Made by a program: the position numbers and the translations under genes. Shown in pieces: positions 25,460 to 33,211 of a stretch of DNA of 64,000 nucleotides (positions are counted from its first letter, which is position 1; each line of letters opens with the position of its first letter). Below the pieces are notes generated by a model. That model made no database searches, was not told the origin of the DNA, and saw nothing but the letters and a program-made list of their open reading frames with translations. The stretch spans positions 124,001 to 188,000 of the forward strand of contig NZ_CAKAKB010000002.1 of the NCBI RefSeq assembly GCF_916618755.1, in the 5' to 3' direction. Origin of the DNA: Actinotalea sp. Marseille-Q4924 (GTDB lineage: Bacteria; Actinomycetota; Actinomycetes; Actinomycetales; Cellulomonadaceae).

Positions 25460-25532
25460 GGCCCGATCCTCCCGCGCCGCCGGGCGGCACCGGGCGGCAC
25501 CGGCGGCGCGGGAGAGGTCGGGGCGTGCGGCG

Positions 25533-26438
25533 CTACTCGACCGTCACCGTCCGGCTGTCGGTCATGGGTTCCCCGGCCGCGCCGTCGGACGGGTCGTCCT
25601 CGGTGATGACGATCGTCCAGGTGCCCGGCTCGAGCTCGACGTCGAACGAGTACGGGGCGAAGGTCTGGCCCTCGGCAGTCATCGTGAAGCCGGTCTGGAC
25701 CTCGGCCCCGGAGTCGTCGAGCACCGACCACGGCAGGTTCGCCTCGAACACGGCGGCCTCACCGGTGACCGTGACGGGCGACGTGACGGTCGCGCCCTCC
25801 GCGGGCTCGTCGATCTGCACGAGCAGGCGCACGTCGATCGCCTCCTCGCGCATCACGGGGCCGTCCCACGTCACCGCACCCCACAGCTCGCCGGCCGGCT
25901 CGCCCTCGATGGTCAGGGCCACGCCTGCGCCGTCGTCGTCGGCGGTGTCCGTCACCGTCCACACGAGCTGCTGGATCATCAGCGCCGCGCCCTCGGAGCC
26001 GATGTTCGCGGTCCGCGCCTCCTCGCTGAGGTCGACGGTGAAGAGCCCGGCCTCCTCGGTCACGGAGAGCACCTCGGTCCCGGGGGCCCAGCTGGTGCTG
26101 TAGTCGGGGTCCTCGGCCCCGGAGATCATCGCCTCGACGGCGGCGACGAGCGGGTCGTCCCCGGCCACGTCGCGCGTCTCGCGGGCGAGCCGGAGGCCGG
26201 TGCGCGTGTCGACGAGGTAGTAGGCGGTGACGGTCTGCTCGGCCGTGGCCGTCTCGGTCGGCTCGGGCTCCGTCGTCGGTGTCGGTGTCGGTGTCGGCTC
26301 GCTGGGCTCGGCGCTCGGGCTCGGCTCCGTCGTCGGCGCCGGCGTCGCGGCCGGATCCTCGTCCAGGGTCCCGCAGCCGGCGAGCACGACGGCGAGCGTC
26401 GCGGTCACGGCGGCGACCGTGGTCCTCCGGTGGTTCAT
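25533..26438 (-). CDS. Secreted lipoprotein with GerMN and Gmad2 domains
   Basis: A 301-residue lipoprotein. Signal peptide and lipobox VLAGC (Cys ~22) are followed by a Thr/Pro/Glu-rich wall-spanning linker (~25-68). Residues ~70-195 (VTAYYLVDTRTGLRLARE ... GLFTVDLSEEAR) resemble a GerMN domain, and ~210-301 (IDEPAEGATVTSPVTVTGEA ... GTWTIVITEDD) a Gmad2 immunoglobulin-like domain. This two-domain architecture is widespread in non-sporulating actinobacteria and its role is not known. ATG 26438 is chosen; longer frames upstream are shadow. The DNA of the linker holds a short GTGTCG repeat (~26275-26297). Confidence 0.85.
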   Translation of the reverse strand: MNHRRTTVAAVTATLAVVLAGCGTLDEDPAATPAPTTEPSPSAEPSEPTPTPTPTTEPEPTETATAEQTVTAYYLVDTRTGLRLARETRDVAGDDPLVAAVEAMISGAEDPDYSTSWAPGTEVLSVTEEAGLFTVDLSEEARTANIGSEGAALMIQQLVWTVTDTADDDGAGVALTIEGEPAGELWGAVTWDGPVMREEAIDVRLLVQIDEPAEGATVTSPVTVTGEAAVFEANLPWSVLDDSGAEVQTGFTMTAEGQTFAPYSFDVELEPGTWTIVITEDDPSDGAAGEPMTDSRTVTVE

Positions 26439-26629
26439 GGTGCCCCTCCGCCCGGGGCGCCGCGCCCCGGCCGGTCCGGCACGGCGGCGTCCCTGCGACC
26501 AGTCTGGCACCGGGTGCGCGGCTCGGACGGGAGATCGTGCACGACGCTCCGACGTGCAGGTCTGCCGCTCGGCAGCCGCGTGGGGGAGTAGGGTCTTGGC
26601 GACGAGAGAGCGTTCTCCGGAGGTGTCCT

Positions 26630-27721
26630 GTGGTCGTCGCGCTGCCCGGTCTGCCTTCTGTCGAGCGGCTCCCCGTGGCATGCCACTGGGTCGACGACGG
26701 CGACCTGTCCACCCTGCGCCTGGACAACGGCGAGCTCTCGATCGTCCTGCTGCCGGGCGTCGGTGGCCGGCTCATGTCGCTGCGGGCACGGGAGCGCGGC
26801 GCGCGGGCCACGGCCGCCGACGAGCTGCTGTGGCGCAACCCCGAGTACCTCGACGCAGACCTGCGACCCGTGCGACCGCGCAGCACGTGGGCGCCGCTCG
26901 ACGGCGGCATGGGGAGCTGGGCGAACCTGGGCGGGTCCAAGACGTGGCCGGCGCCGCAGGGCTGGTCGGGCCCGGACGAGTGGCCGGGGCCGCCCGACGC
27001 GGTCCTCGACGCCGGCCGCTGGTCGACGCGCGTCTCCGTGGTCGGCGACGCCGTCGCCGTCACGCTCACGAGCCCTGAGGACAGGCGGACCGGTCTGCGG
27101 GTGGAGCGTGCCTTCTGGCTCGCCTCCGCGGGCACGCTGCTGCGCCAGCGCACCACCTTCACGAACGTCTCGGCGACCACCGTCCGGTGGGCGCCGTGGG
27201 AGGTGTGCCAGGTCGACACCGCGACCGGTGCCGGGCTGCCGCTGGAGGAGGCCCGGGTCGAGGTGGACGTCGAGGCGGACGTCGAGGCAGGCCGTCCGCA
27301 CGCCGGCCAGCCCGCCACAGCCCCGCTGGAGATCGTCCAGCTGGTCGGTCGCGTCGAGGCGCAGGGCCCGGTCGCCGGCGCCTGGCGTCTCCCGATCGCC
27401 GACGTCGTGGGCAAGCTCGGCTTCACCGACGCGTCCGGCCGCCTGGCGTACCTGAGGCCCGACGGCGCCGCCCTCGAGCTCCTCTTCAGCCCCGTGCGGG
27501 GCGCGACGTACCCCGACGGCGGCGCGCGCGCCGAGCTGTGGTTCCAGTGCCCGCAGCCCGAGCCGCTCGACGGCCCCGGGAGCCTGCACCCCACCGCGCA
27601 CCTCGTCGAGCTCGAGGTGCTGGCGCCGCTGGTGCCGATCGCCGCAGGCGCCTCGGTGACGCAGGAGCTGCTGTGGAGCGTGACGCCGGCGGATCCGCGG
27701 AGAGCCCGACCCAGCCCCTGA
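26630..27721 (+). CDS. DUF4380-like / aldose-epimerase-fold protein
   Basis: A 363-residue protein. GTG 26630 follows CCGGAGG by 7 bases. The start (STLRLDNGELSIVLLPGVGGRLMSLR) and LLWRNPEYLD resemble the first strands of galactose-mutarotase-fold proteins, and KTWPAPQGW with EVCQVDTATG fits the DUF4380 group of predicted carbohydrate-binding proteins. The usual epimerase His/Glu pair is not clearly present, so it may not be an epimerase. There is no signal peptide. It is divergent from the lipoprotein and convergent with gdx. Confidence 0.7.
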   Translation: MVVALPGLPSVERLPVACHWVDDGDLSTLRLDNGELSIVLLPGVGGRLMSLRARERGARATAADELLWRNPEYLDADLRPVRPRSTWAPLDGGMGSWANLGGSKTWPAPQGWSGPDEWPGPPDAVLDAGRWSTRVSVVGDAVAVTLTSPEDRRTGLRVERAFWLASAGTLLRQRTTFTNVSATTVRWAPWEVCQVDTATGAGLPLEEARVEVDVEADVEAGRPHAGQPATAPLEIVQLVGRVEAQGPVAGAWRLPIADVVGKLGFTDASGRLAYLRPDGAALELLFSPVRGATYPDGGARAELWFQCPQPEPLDGPGSLHPTAHLVELEVLAPLVPIAAGASVTQELLWSVTPADPRRARPSP

Positions 27722-27811
27722 CGCCGGCTGCCTTGTCGCCACCGGCGACCTCGTCGCGACCGGTGTCGCCCGCGGTCGGCCCGGTCCGGCTGCGCGGCGC
27801 CGGTGGCCCGC

Positions 27812-28126
27812 TCAGGAGATGACCTTGAGCCCGACGACGCAGCCGACGATGCCCAGGATGAGCAGGAGCCTGACGAAGGACAGCGGCTCTGCGCCGGTCC
27901 ACGCCGCCCAGGCGACCGTCAGGACGGCCCCGATGCCCACCCACACGACGTAGGACGTGCCGGTCGGCAGCTCGCGCATGGCGTACGCCAGGCCGGCCAT
28001 GCTCGCGACGAGCGCGACGGCGAACGTGATGGTCGGGCCCGGGCGGCTGAAGCCCTCCGAGCGGCCGAGCGCGGTGGCCCAGACGGCCTCGAGGACTCCC
28101 GACGCGACCAGGACGATCCATGACAT
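27812..28126 (-). CDS. gdx: SMR-family guanidinium exporter (Gdx/SugE)
   Basis: A 104-residue, four-helix small multidrug resistance protein. ATG 28126 is fixed by size, AGGGAG 6 bases upstream and the riboswitch directly before it. The essential Glu is in the first helix (VLEAVWATALGRSEGFSRP), and LPTGTSYVVWVGIGAVLT matches the Gdx/SugE subtype more than the polyspecific EmrE type. Gdx proteins export guanidinium in exchange for protons as antiparallel dimers. The guanidine-III riboswitch upstream supports this subtype assignment independently. Confidence 0.92.
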   Translation of the reverse strand: MSWIVLVASGVLEAVWATALGRSEGFSRPGPTITFAVALVASMAGLAYAMRELPTGTSYVVWVGIGAVLTVAWAAWTGAEPLSFVRLLLILGIVGCVVGLKVIS

Positions 28127-28138
28127 GACGGTCTCCCT

Positions 28139-28181
28139 GGTGCCGTCTTTGCGCTGACCGGGTACGGCACCCCTCGTCCGG
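28139..28181 (-). promoter_or_regulatory. Guanidine-III (mini-ykkC) riboswitch
   Basis: On the minus strand the 43 bases run CCGGACGAGG, then GGTGCCGTACCCGGTCAG, a short CGCAA bridge and AGACGGCACC. The conserved CCGGACGAGG, GCCGTACCCGGTCAG and AAGACGGC blocks agree with the Thermobifida fusca guanidine-III aptamer as I remember it. The helix GGTGCCGT/ACGGCACC differs from that RNA by a compensating change, keeping the pairing. It ends 3 bases before the AGGGAG ribosome site, so ligand-dependent folding can directly control access of ribosomes to gdx. Confidence 0.9.
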
Positions 28182-28286
28182 GACCCCGACGGGGGCCACC
28201 TGCTGAGCCTCTCAACGACGCACCCCGCACTCAAGCGGTGGTGCGGTGAGCCTCCTCACCGGGGCGATCCGGCACCCGCCGGACGG

Positions 28287-28331
28287 AACGTGGAGGGTTC
28301 CCCGCGTGCGGCGCGGGGAACCCTCCACGTT
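28287..28331. repeat. Perfect 20-bp inverted repeat (strong hairpin) between divergent genes
   Basis: The arms 28287-28306 and 28312-28331 are exactly complementary, with loop TGCGG. It lies between the gdx leader (minus) and the LacI-gene promoter (plus), i.e. upstream of both genes, where a terminator is not expected for either. It could block read-through from upstream antisense transcripts, insulate the two promoters, or be a remnant of a convergent arrangement. There is no T-run. Confidence 0.8.
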
Positions 28332-28357
28332 GAGCGTGGCGACCCGCTGAGCCTCCA

Positions 28358-28396
28358 CTTGACCGGTCAAGATGGTTCGGTACTGTACCGGTACAG
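28358..28396 (+). promoter_or_regulatory. Promoter with two LacI-type operators
   Basis: CTTGACCGGTCAAG (28358-28371) and CTGTACCGGTACAG (28383-28396) are perfect 14-bp palindromes with the central CG typical of LacI-family sites. TTGACC (28359-28364), a 16-base gap and TACTGT (28381-28386) are a plausible promoter, so one operator covers the -35 and the other the -10/start region. Autorepression by the LacI protein at 28502 is the simplest reading. Confidence 0.65.
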
Positions 28397-28501
28397 GAGT
28401 CGTGCGGACCCGTGGCAGGCCGTCGACCGTCGGGAGGCGCCCGTCGGTGCCTAGGGCCGGCCACGACAGATGCGGGCCATGACACACCACGAGGGAGGGC
28501 C

Positions 28502-29638
28502 ATGCGGAAGGTGACGCTGCAGACCGTCGCCGACGTCGTCGGTGTCAGCCGCATGACCGTCTCCAACGCCTTCTCGCGACCGGACCAGCTCTCCACCGAG
28601 CTCCGGGCGCGCATCCTCGCCGCGGCCGCGGACCTCGGCTACGTCGGTCCCGACCCCGCGGCCCGAGGGCTCGCGCGCGGGGCCGTCGGGGCCGTCGGGC
28701 TTCTCACGCAGTCGCTGCGGCACACCTTCTCGGACGAGATCTCGACCCGCTTCATGGGCGCGATCGCGCGCGAGCTGGCACCCACGGGCCTCGCCCTGAC
28801 GCTGCTGCCGACGCCCGACCCCTCGGATGCGACGCCGGCATGGGACGTCGCCGTCGACGGGGCGATCGTCTACTCGTGCCTGCCCGGGTCCCCGGCGATC
28901 GAGCTGCTCCGGCGGCGGCGGGTCCCGCTCGTCCACGTCGACCAGCCGCCGACGGACGACGCGCCCGCCGTGAACGTCGACGACCGCGCCGGGGCGCGCG
29001 CCGCCGCGCAGCACCTGCTCGACCTCGGGCACCGCCGGATCGGCATCGTGACGGTCGGCCTCGGCGAGGTGGCAGGCGTCGAGACCAGGTCCCCTGCCGA
29101 CCTGCTCGCGGCGACCGCGTCGACGGCGGCGCACGCACCGCACCAGCGCCTGCTGGGCTGGCTGGACGCGCTCGCCGCGGCGGGGGCCGCGCCGACCGTC
29201 GCCCGCCAGCCGGACAACTACGTCGAGACCGACGCGGGGGCCCGCGCCCTGCTGACCGGCCTGACCACCCCCGCCGACGACGCCGCCGCCGGGCCGCGCC
29301 CGACCGCGATCCTCTGCTTCTCCGACGCCATCGCGGAGGGCACCGTCCGCGCCGCACGCGAGCTCGGGCTGCGCGTCCCGCAGGACGTGTCCGTCGTCGG
29401 CTTCGACGACAACGCCCTCGCGGGCTGGACCGACCCGCCGCTGACCACCGTACGGCAGGACGTCGACGCGAAGGGACGCGCCGCCGTCGGTGCCCTGCTC
29501 GAGGCGATCGGCGCGCGCCGCGCCGGCGCCGCCCCGACCCTGGAGGCACCGATCCCCTCCGCCGCGCACGTCCTGCTCCCCACCGAGCTCGTCGTGCGCG
29601 GCAGCACGGCACCCCCGCCGCAGCCCGCCCCGGACTGA
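28502..29638 (+). CDS. LacI-family transcriptional regulator
   Basis: A 378-residue repressor. ATG 28502 follows GGGAGGG. The N-terminal helix-turn-helix and hinge are complete (TLQTVADVVGVSRMTVSNAF, then ARGLARG), followed by a full two-lobe sugar-binding domain ending ISVVGFDD-like (DVSVVGFDDNALAGWTDPP) and LPTELVVRG. Inserts around residues 200-225 (ETRSPADLLAATAS) and ~258 make it ~35 residues longer than usual. The alpha-glucosidase gene follows 47 bases later, so it most likely controls alpha-glucoside use and its own synthesis through the twin operators. Confidence 0.92.
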   Translation: MRKVTLQTVADVVGVSRMTVSNAFSRPDQLSTELRARILAAAADLGYVGPDPAARGLARGAVGAVGLLTQSLRHTFSDEISTRFMGAIARELAPTGLALTLLPTPDPSDATPAWDVAVDGAIVYSCLPGSPAIELLRRRRVPLVHVDQPPTDDAPAVNVDDRAGARAAAQHLLDLGHRRIGIVTVGLGEVAGVETRSPADLLAATASTAAHAPHQRLLGWLDALAAAGAAPTVARQPDNYVETDAGARALLTGLTTPADDAAAGPRPTAILCFSDAIAEGTVRAARELGLRVPQDVSVVGFDDNALAGWTDPPLTTVRQDVDAKGRAAVGALLEAIGARRAGAAPTLEAPIPSAAHVLLPTELVVRGSTAPPPQPAPD

Positions 29639-29685
29639 CCGGCGCCTCCATCCCACGACCGATGCCCACCACCGAAGGGACCCCC

Positions 29686-31347
29686 GTGACGGACAAGCAC
29701 GTCGACACCCCGACCCACCCCGACGCCGACTGGTGGCGCCAGGCCGTCGTCTACCAGGTCTACCCGCGCACGTTCGCGGACGCCGACGGCGACGGCCTGG
29801 GTGACATCAAGGGCGTCACCTCGCGCCTGGACCACCTCCAGGGCCTCGGCGTCGACGCGGTGTGGCTCAGCCCCTTCTACCCTTCCGCCCTGGCCGACGG
29901 CGGCTACGACGTCGACGACTACCGCGACGTCGACCCCCGCCTGGGCACGCTCGCGGACGTCGACGAGATGATCCACGAGGCCCACCAGCGCGACATCCGG
30001 GTCATCGTCGACATCGTCCCGAACCACAGCTCGGACCGGCACGCCTGGTTCGTCGAGGCCCTCGCCGCGGAGCCCGGCTCGCCGGCGCGCGAGCGGTACG
30101 TGTTCCGCGACGGCAGGGGCCCGGACGGCTCCGAGCCGCCGACGGACTGGATGTCGCACTTCGGTGGCCCCGCGTGGACCCGCGTCCCGGACGGCCAGTG
30201 GTACCTGCACCTGTTCACGCGCGAGCAGCCGGACTTCAACTGGGACAACCGCGAGGTCCGCGACGACTTCCTGCGCACGCTGCGCTTCTGGTCCGACCGT
30301 GGCGTCGACGGCTTCCGCGTGGACGTCGCGCACGCCCTGGCCAAGGACCTGTCGGACCCGCTGCGCGACCTCGGCGGCCGGCACCCCGACGCGCTGACCG
30401 AGCTGCCCATGGACGGCAGCCACCCGTACTTCGACCGCGAGGAGGTCCACGAGATCTTCCGCGAGTGGCGCGAGGTGCTGGACGAGTACGACCCGCCGCG
30501 CAGCGCCGTCGCGGAGGCCTGGGTGGCCAACAGCCGCCGCGTCCTCTACGCCCGCCCGGACGAGCTGGGCCAGGCGTTCAACTTCGAGCTCGTGCGCGCG
30601 GCGTGGGGCGCGCCGCAGTGGCACGTCGTCGTCGACGAGTCCCTCTCGGCCGCCCAGGTCGCGGGCGCCTCGGCGACGTGGGTGCTGTCCAACCACGACG
30701 TCGTCCGGCACGCCTCCCGGTTCGCCCTGCCCGCCGGCACCGATCTCAACGCGTGGCTGCTCAGCGGCGGCACGGACCCCGAGCCCGACCGCGAGCGCGG
30801 CCTGCGCCGTGCCCGGGCGGCGACGCTGTTCATGCTGTCCCTCCCGGGTTCGGCCTACCTGTACCAGGGCGAGGAGCTGGGCCTCCCGGAGGTCGCGGAC
30901 CTGGCTCCGGAGGACCTCCAGGACCCGATCTGGGAGCGCACCGAGCACCGCGAGAAGGGGCGCGACGGCTGCCGCGTCCCGCTGCCGTGGGAGAAGGACG
31001 GCCCGTCGTTCGGCTTCGGCGCGTCCGACCGGCCGACCCTTCCGCAGCCGGAGTGGTTCGGCGACCTCTCGGTCCAGGCGCAGGACGGCGTCGAGGGCTC
31101 GACGCTCGAGCTCTACCGCGACGCGCTGCGCCTGCGCCGCGAGCTGCAGGGCGACGAGTCCCTGCAGTGGCTCCAGGACGGCGAGCCGACGAGGACCCTG
31201 CACCTGCGCCGCTCGACCGGCTGGGAGTGCCTCACGAACTTCTCCGACGCGCCCGTGCCGCTGCCGGCCGGCGAGGTGCTGCTCGCGAGCGGTCCGCTGA
31301 CCGACGGTGAGCTGCCCGGCGAGACGTCGGTCTGGCTGCGCCGCTGA
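29686..31347 (+). CDS. Alpha-glucosidase / oligo-1,6-glucosidase (GH13)
   Basis: A 553-residue cytoplasmic GH13 enzyme hydrolysing alpha-glucosides. GTG 29686 is preferred over ATG 29662 because AAGGGA lies 5 bases upstream of it. Conserved GH13 regions are present in order: DIVPNHSSDRH (region I), DGFRVDVAHAL with the nucleophile Asp (II), AVAEAWV with the acid/base Glu (III) and LSNHDVVRHASR with the transition-state Asp (IV). No signal peptide is present, so substrates must be imported. It is co-oriented with the LacI regulator and ends at a strong terminator. Confidence 0.92.
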   Translation: MTDKHVDTPTHPDADWWRQAVVYQVYPRTFADADGDGLGDIKGVTSRLDHLQGLGVDAVWLSPFYPSALADGGYDVDDYRDVDPRLGTLADVDEMIHEAHQRDIRVIVDIVPNHSSDRHAWFVEALAAEPGSPARERYVFRDGRGPDGSEPPTDWMSHFGGPAWTRVPDGQWYLHLFTREQPDFNWDNREVRDDFLRTLRFWSDRGVDGFRVDVAHALAKDLSDPLRDLGGRHPDALTELPMDGSHPYFDREEVHEIFREWREVLDEYDPPRSAVAEAWVANSRRVLYARPDELGQAFNFELVRAAWGAPQWHVVVDESLSAAQVAGASATWVLSNHDVVRHASRFALPAGTDLNAWLLSGGTDPEPDRERGLRRARAATLFMLSLPGSAYLYQGEELGLPEVADLAPEDLQDPIWERTEHREKGRDGCRVPLPWEKDGPSFGFGASDRPTLPQPEWFGDLSVQAQDGVEGSTLELYRDALRLRRELQGDESLQWLQDGEPTRTLHLRRSTGWECLTNFSDAPVPLPAGEVLLASGPLTDGELPGETSVWLRR

Positions 31348-31372
31348 CCCCAGGTCGGGGCGCTGACGGCTG

Positions 31373-31421
31373 ACAACGGGGAAGGTCTGTGGCGCATCAC
31401 GCCACAGACCTTCCCCGTTGT
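31373..31421. terminator. Perfect 22-bp bidirectional terminator hairpin
   Basis: Arms 31373-31394 and 31400-31421 pair without mismatch; the loop is CATCA. It sits between the convergent alpha-glucosidase and Sua5 genes and ends in CCGTTGTGCTCG without a long T-run. It can serve both strands. Confidence 0.85.
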
Positions 31422-31456
31422 GCTCGGGACGCTCGGGGCGCTCGGGGCGCTCGGGG

Positions 31457-32926
31457 TCAGGGGGCGAGGGGCGTGCCGACGACGCCGCGGCGCTGGAGGG
31501 CGCGGGTGTCGGCGGCCAGGGCGTCGTCCGCCGAGAGGTGGAACCGGCCCCGTCCGGTGTCGTGGAGCGCGAGCGCCAGCTCGACGCGGCCGACCGGGAT
31601 GCCGAGGTTGGCGTCCGAGGCCTCCAGCGCCACCAGCGCCCACCCCGGACCGCCGGTCAGGCGGAGGCCGGTGTGGATCGCCCGATCGCCGCGGACGGCG
31701 GGCAGGACCTCCGGCGGGTAGGCGGACGAGGCCCACGCGCCGAGCAGCAGGACGGGGACCGCCTCCGCGGTCGCGCGCCACGCACGGAGCTCCTCCACCG
31801 CGCCGGCCGTGTCCGGCGGCCCCTCGTCCGCGCAGGGACCGACGAGGAGGACCGCGCGCAGCGCGTGCGGGTCGACGCCCTGCGCCCGGCCGAGCCGGTC
31901 GTGGACCGCCTCCCACCCGTGCCGCGCGGGAGGACGCTCGACGACGGCGACGTCGCACCCGAGGCGGTCGATCTCCGCCAACCGGCCGTACAGCGCCCGG
32001 CCGTAGGCGGCGGGCTCGGCGGGCAGCGTGAGCGTCTCCGCCCCGTGGAGGCCGATGTCGCCGTCCCCGTCGCCGGCCACCCGCAGGACGGCGACGCGCC
32101 GTCCCGCCTCCCGCTCCCCGGCGACGGCGGCGTCGAGCGCGTCGGCGTCGACCACCCGGACGGGCGTCGTCGGGGCGTAGTGCGAGGGGAGACGACCGGG
32201 TGTCCGCGGCGCGCCGGTGCCCTCCCGGGTCGGCACCGCGTCGAGCACCTCGGCGAGCTCGTCCGTGCCGATGCCGCCGGGCCGCAGCAGGCGGGGGCGG
32301 TCGCCGCTGAGGTCGACGATCGTGGACTCCAGGCCGACCTCGCAGTCGCCGCCCTCGAGGATCGTCCCCACGACGTCGCCCAGCTCCGCGACGACCCGCT
32401 CGCGCGTCGTCGGGCTCACGCGGCCGAACCGGTTCGCCGACGGCGCCGCGACGCCGCCGCCGAACGCCTCCAGGAGCGCGTGCGCGACGGGGTGACGGGG
32501 GACGCGGACGCCGATGGTGTCCTGCCCGCCCGTCACCGCGGTGGGGACGCGGGGGTGCCGGCGCAGGATCAGCGTGAGCGGCCCCGGCCAGAACCGGTCC
32601 GCCAGGCGTCGCGCGACCTCTGGCACGTCCACCGCCCAGTCGTCGAGCTGAGCCGCGCTCGCGAGATGGACGATGAGCGGGTGGTCGGCGGGTCGGCCCT
32701 TCGCGGCGAAGACCCTCGCGACAGCGGCCGGGTCCGCGGCGTCGGCACCCAGGCCGTAGACCGTCTCGGTCGGGAACGCGACGAGCTCACCGCGCCGCAG
32801 CGCGGCGACGGCGGCGGCGACCTGCGCCTCGGTCGCGCGGTCGGACGGTGCGGGTCCGGCGGCCGGGTGCTGATCCGTGGCTGCGCCGGTGGCGCCGGCG
32901 GCGCGGGGTGCGGGCGTCTCGGGCAT
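31457..32926 (-). CDS. sua5: L-threonylcarbamoyladenylate synthase (Sua5/TsaC) with unusual C-terminal extension
   Basis: A 489-residue protein. Residues ~30-230 are the YrdC/TsaC domain, which makes threonylcarbamoyl-AMP for the t6A modification of tRNA: RGELVAFPTETVYGLGADA, FAAKGRPADHPLIVHL and APSANRFGRVSPTT. The linker APRTPGRLPSHYAPTTPVRVV and ~110 following residues are the Sua5 domain, ending near RPPARHGWEAVHDRLGRA (~350). A further ~135 residues (from LRAVLLVGPCADEG to the end) are not part of Sua5 proteins I know; Sua5 usually ends at ~330-350. The frame is uninterrupted, so this looks like a genuine added domain of unknown function. Confidence 0.88.
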   Translation of the reverse strand: MPETPAPRAAGATGAATDQHPAAGPAPSDRATEAQVAAAVAALRRGELVAFPTETVYGLGADAADPAAVARVFAAKGRPADHPLIVHLASAAQLDDWAVDVPEVARRLADRFWPGPLTLILRRHPRVPTAVTGGQDTIGVRVPRHPVAHALLEAFGGGVAAPSANRFGRVSPTTRERVVAELGDVVGTILEGGDCEVGLESTIVDLSGDRPRLLRPGGIGTDELAEVLDAVPTREGTGAPRTPGRLPSHYAPTTPVRVVDADALDAAVAGEREAGRRVAVLRVAGDGDGDIGLHGAETLTLPAEPAAYGRALYGRLAEIDRLGCDVAVVERPPARHGWEAVHDRLGRAQGVDPHALRAVLLVGPCADEGPPDTAGAVEELRAWRATAEAVPVLLLGAWASSAYPPEVLPAVRGDRAIHTGLRLTGGPGWALVALEASDANLGIPVGRVELALALHDTGRGRFHLSADDALAADTRALQRRGVVGTPLAP

Positions 32927-32978
32927 GGTGCCTCCAGTGTCCCAGCCGCCCGCCGGGGACTGCGCCGTCGCGCGACCA

Positions 32979-33009
32979 TGAGCCGTCCGGCGGCCTCTGA
33001 GCCGTCCGG
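32979..33009. repeat. 12-bp direct repeat in the sua5/M15 peptidase divergent region
   Basis: TGAGCCGTCCGG occurs at 32979-32990 and 32998-33009, a 19-base period (nearly two DNA turns), as for paired protein sites. The remaining 285-base divergent region has CGGGTGAATC (33020-33029) and TCCGATAT (33047-33054) but no complete RNA motif or certain promoter. Confidence 0.5.
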
Positions 33010-33211
33010 GGGACGCCCATCGGGTGAATCACGCACCGCGTACGTGTCCGATATGCGGCTAAAGGGGGAAGGGACCTCAAGGGCCTGGTGTTCGCGGTCG
33101 ATGGATGTGAGGGTGGACTCGCCGAGGACGGACAGCGGCGGTCGACGGGGACCGCAGCACCGGGAGCGGGGTGACCGGGTGGTCCGGGCGGCGCACGACG
33201 TGAGGGGCACG

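Noticed and set aside
28287-28331. Inverted repeat as an insertion-sequence end
   Set aside because: No transposase, no second copy and no target duplication are visible.
32979-33100. Possible c-di-AMP (ydaO) riboswitch before the M15 peptidase
   Set aside because: Only two blocks resemble it; the conserved GTAGG and CAGCTAACC segments are missing, so it is reported as an unexplained leader and not annotated.
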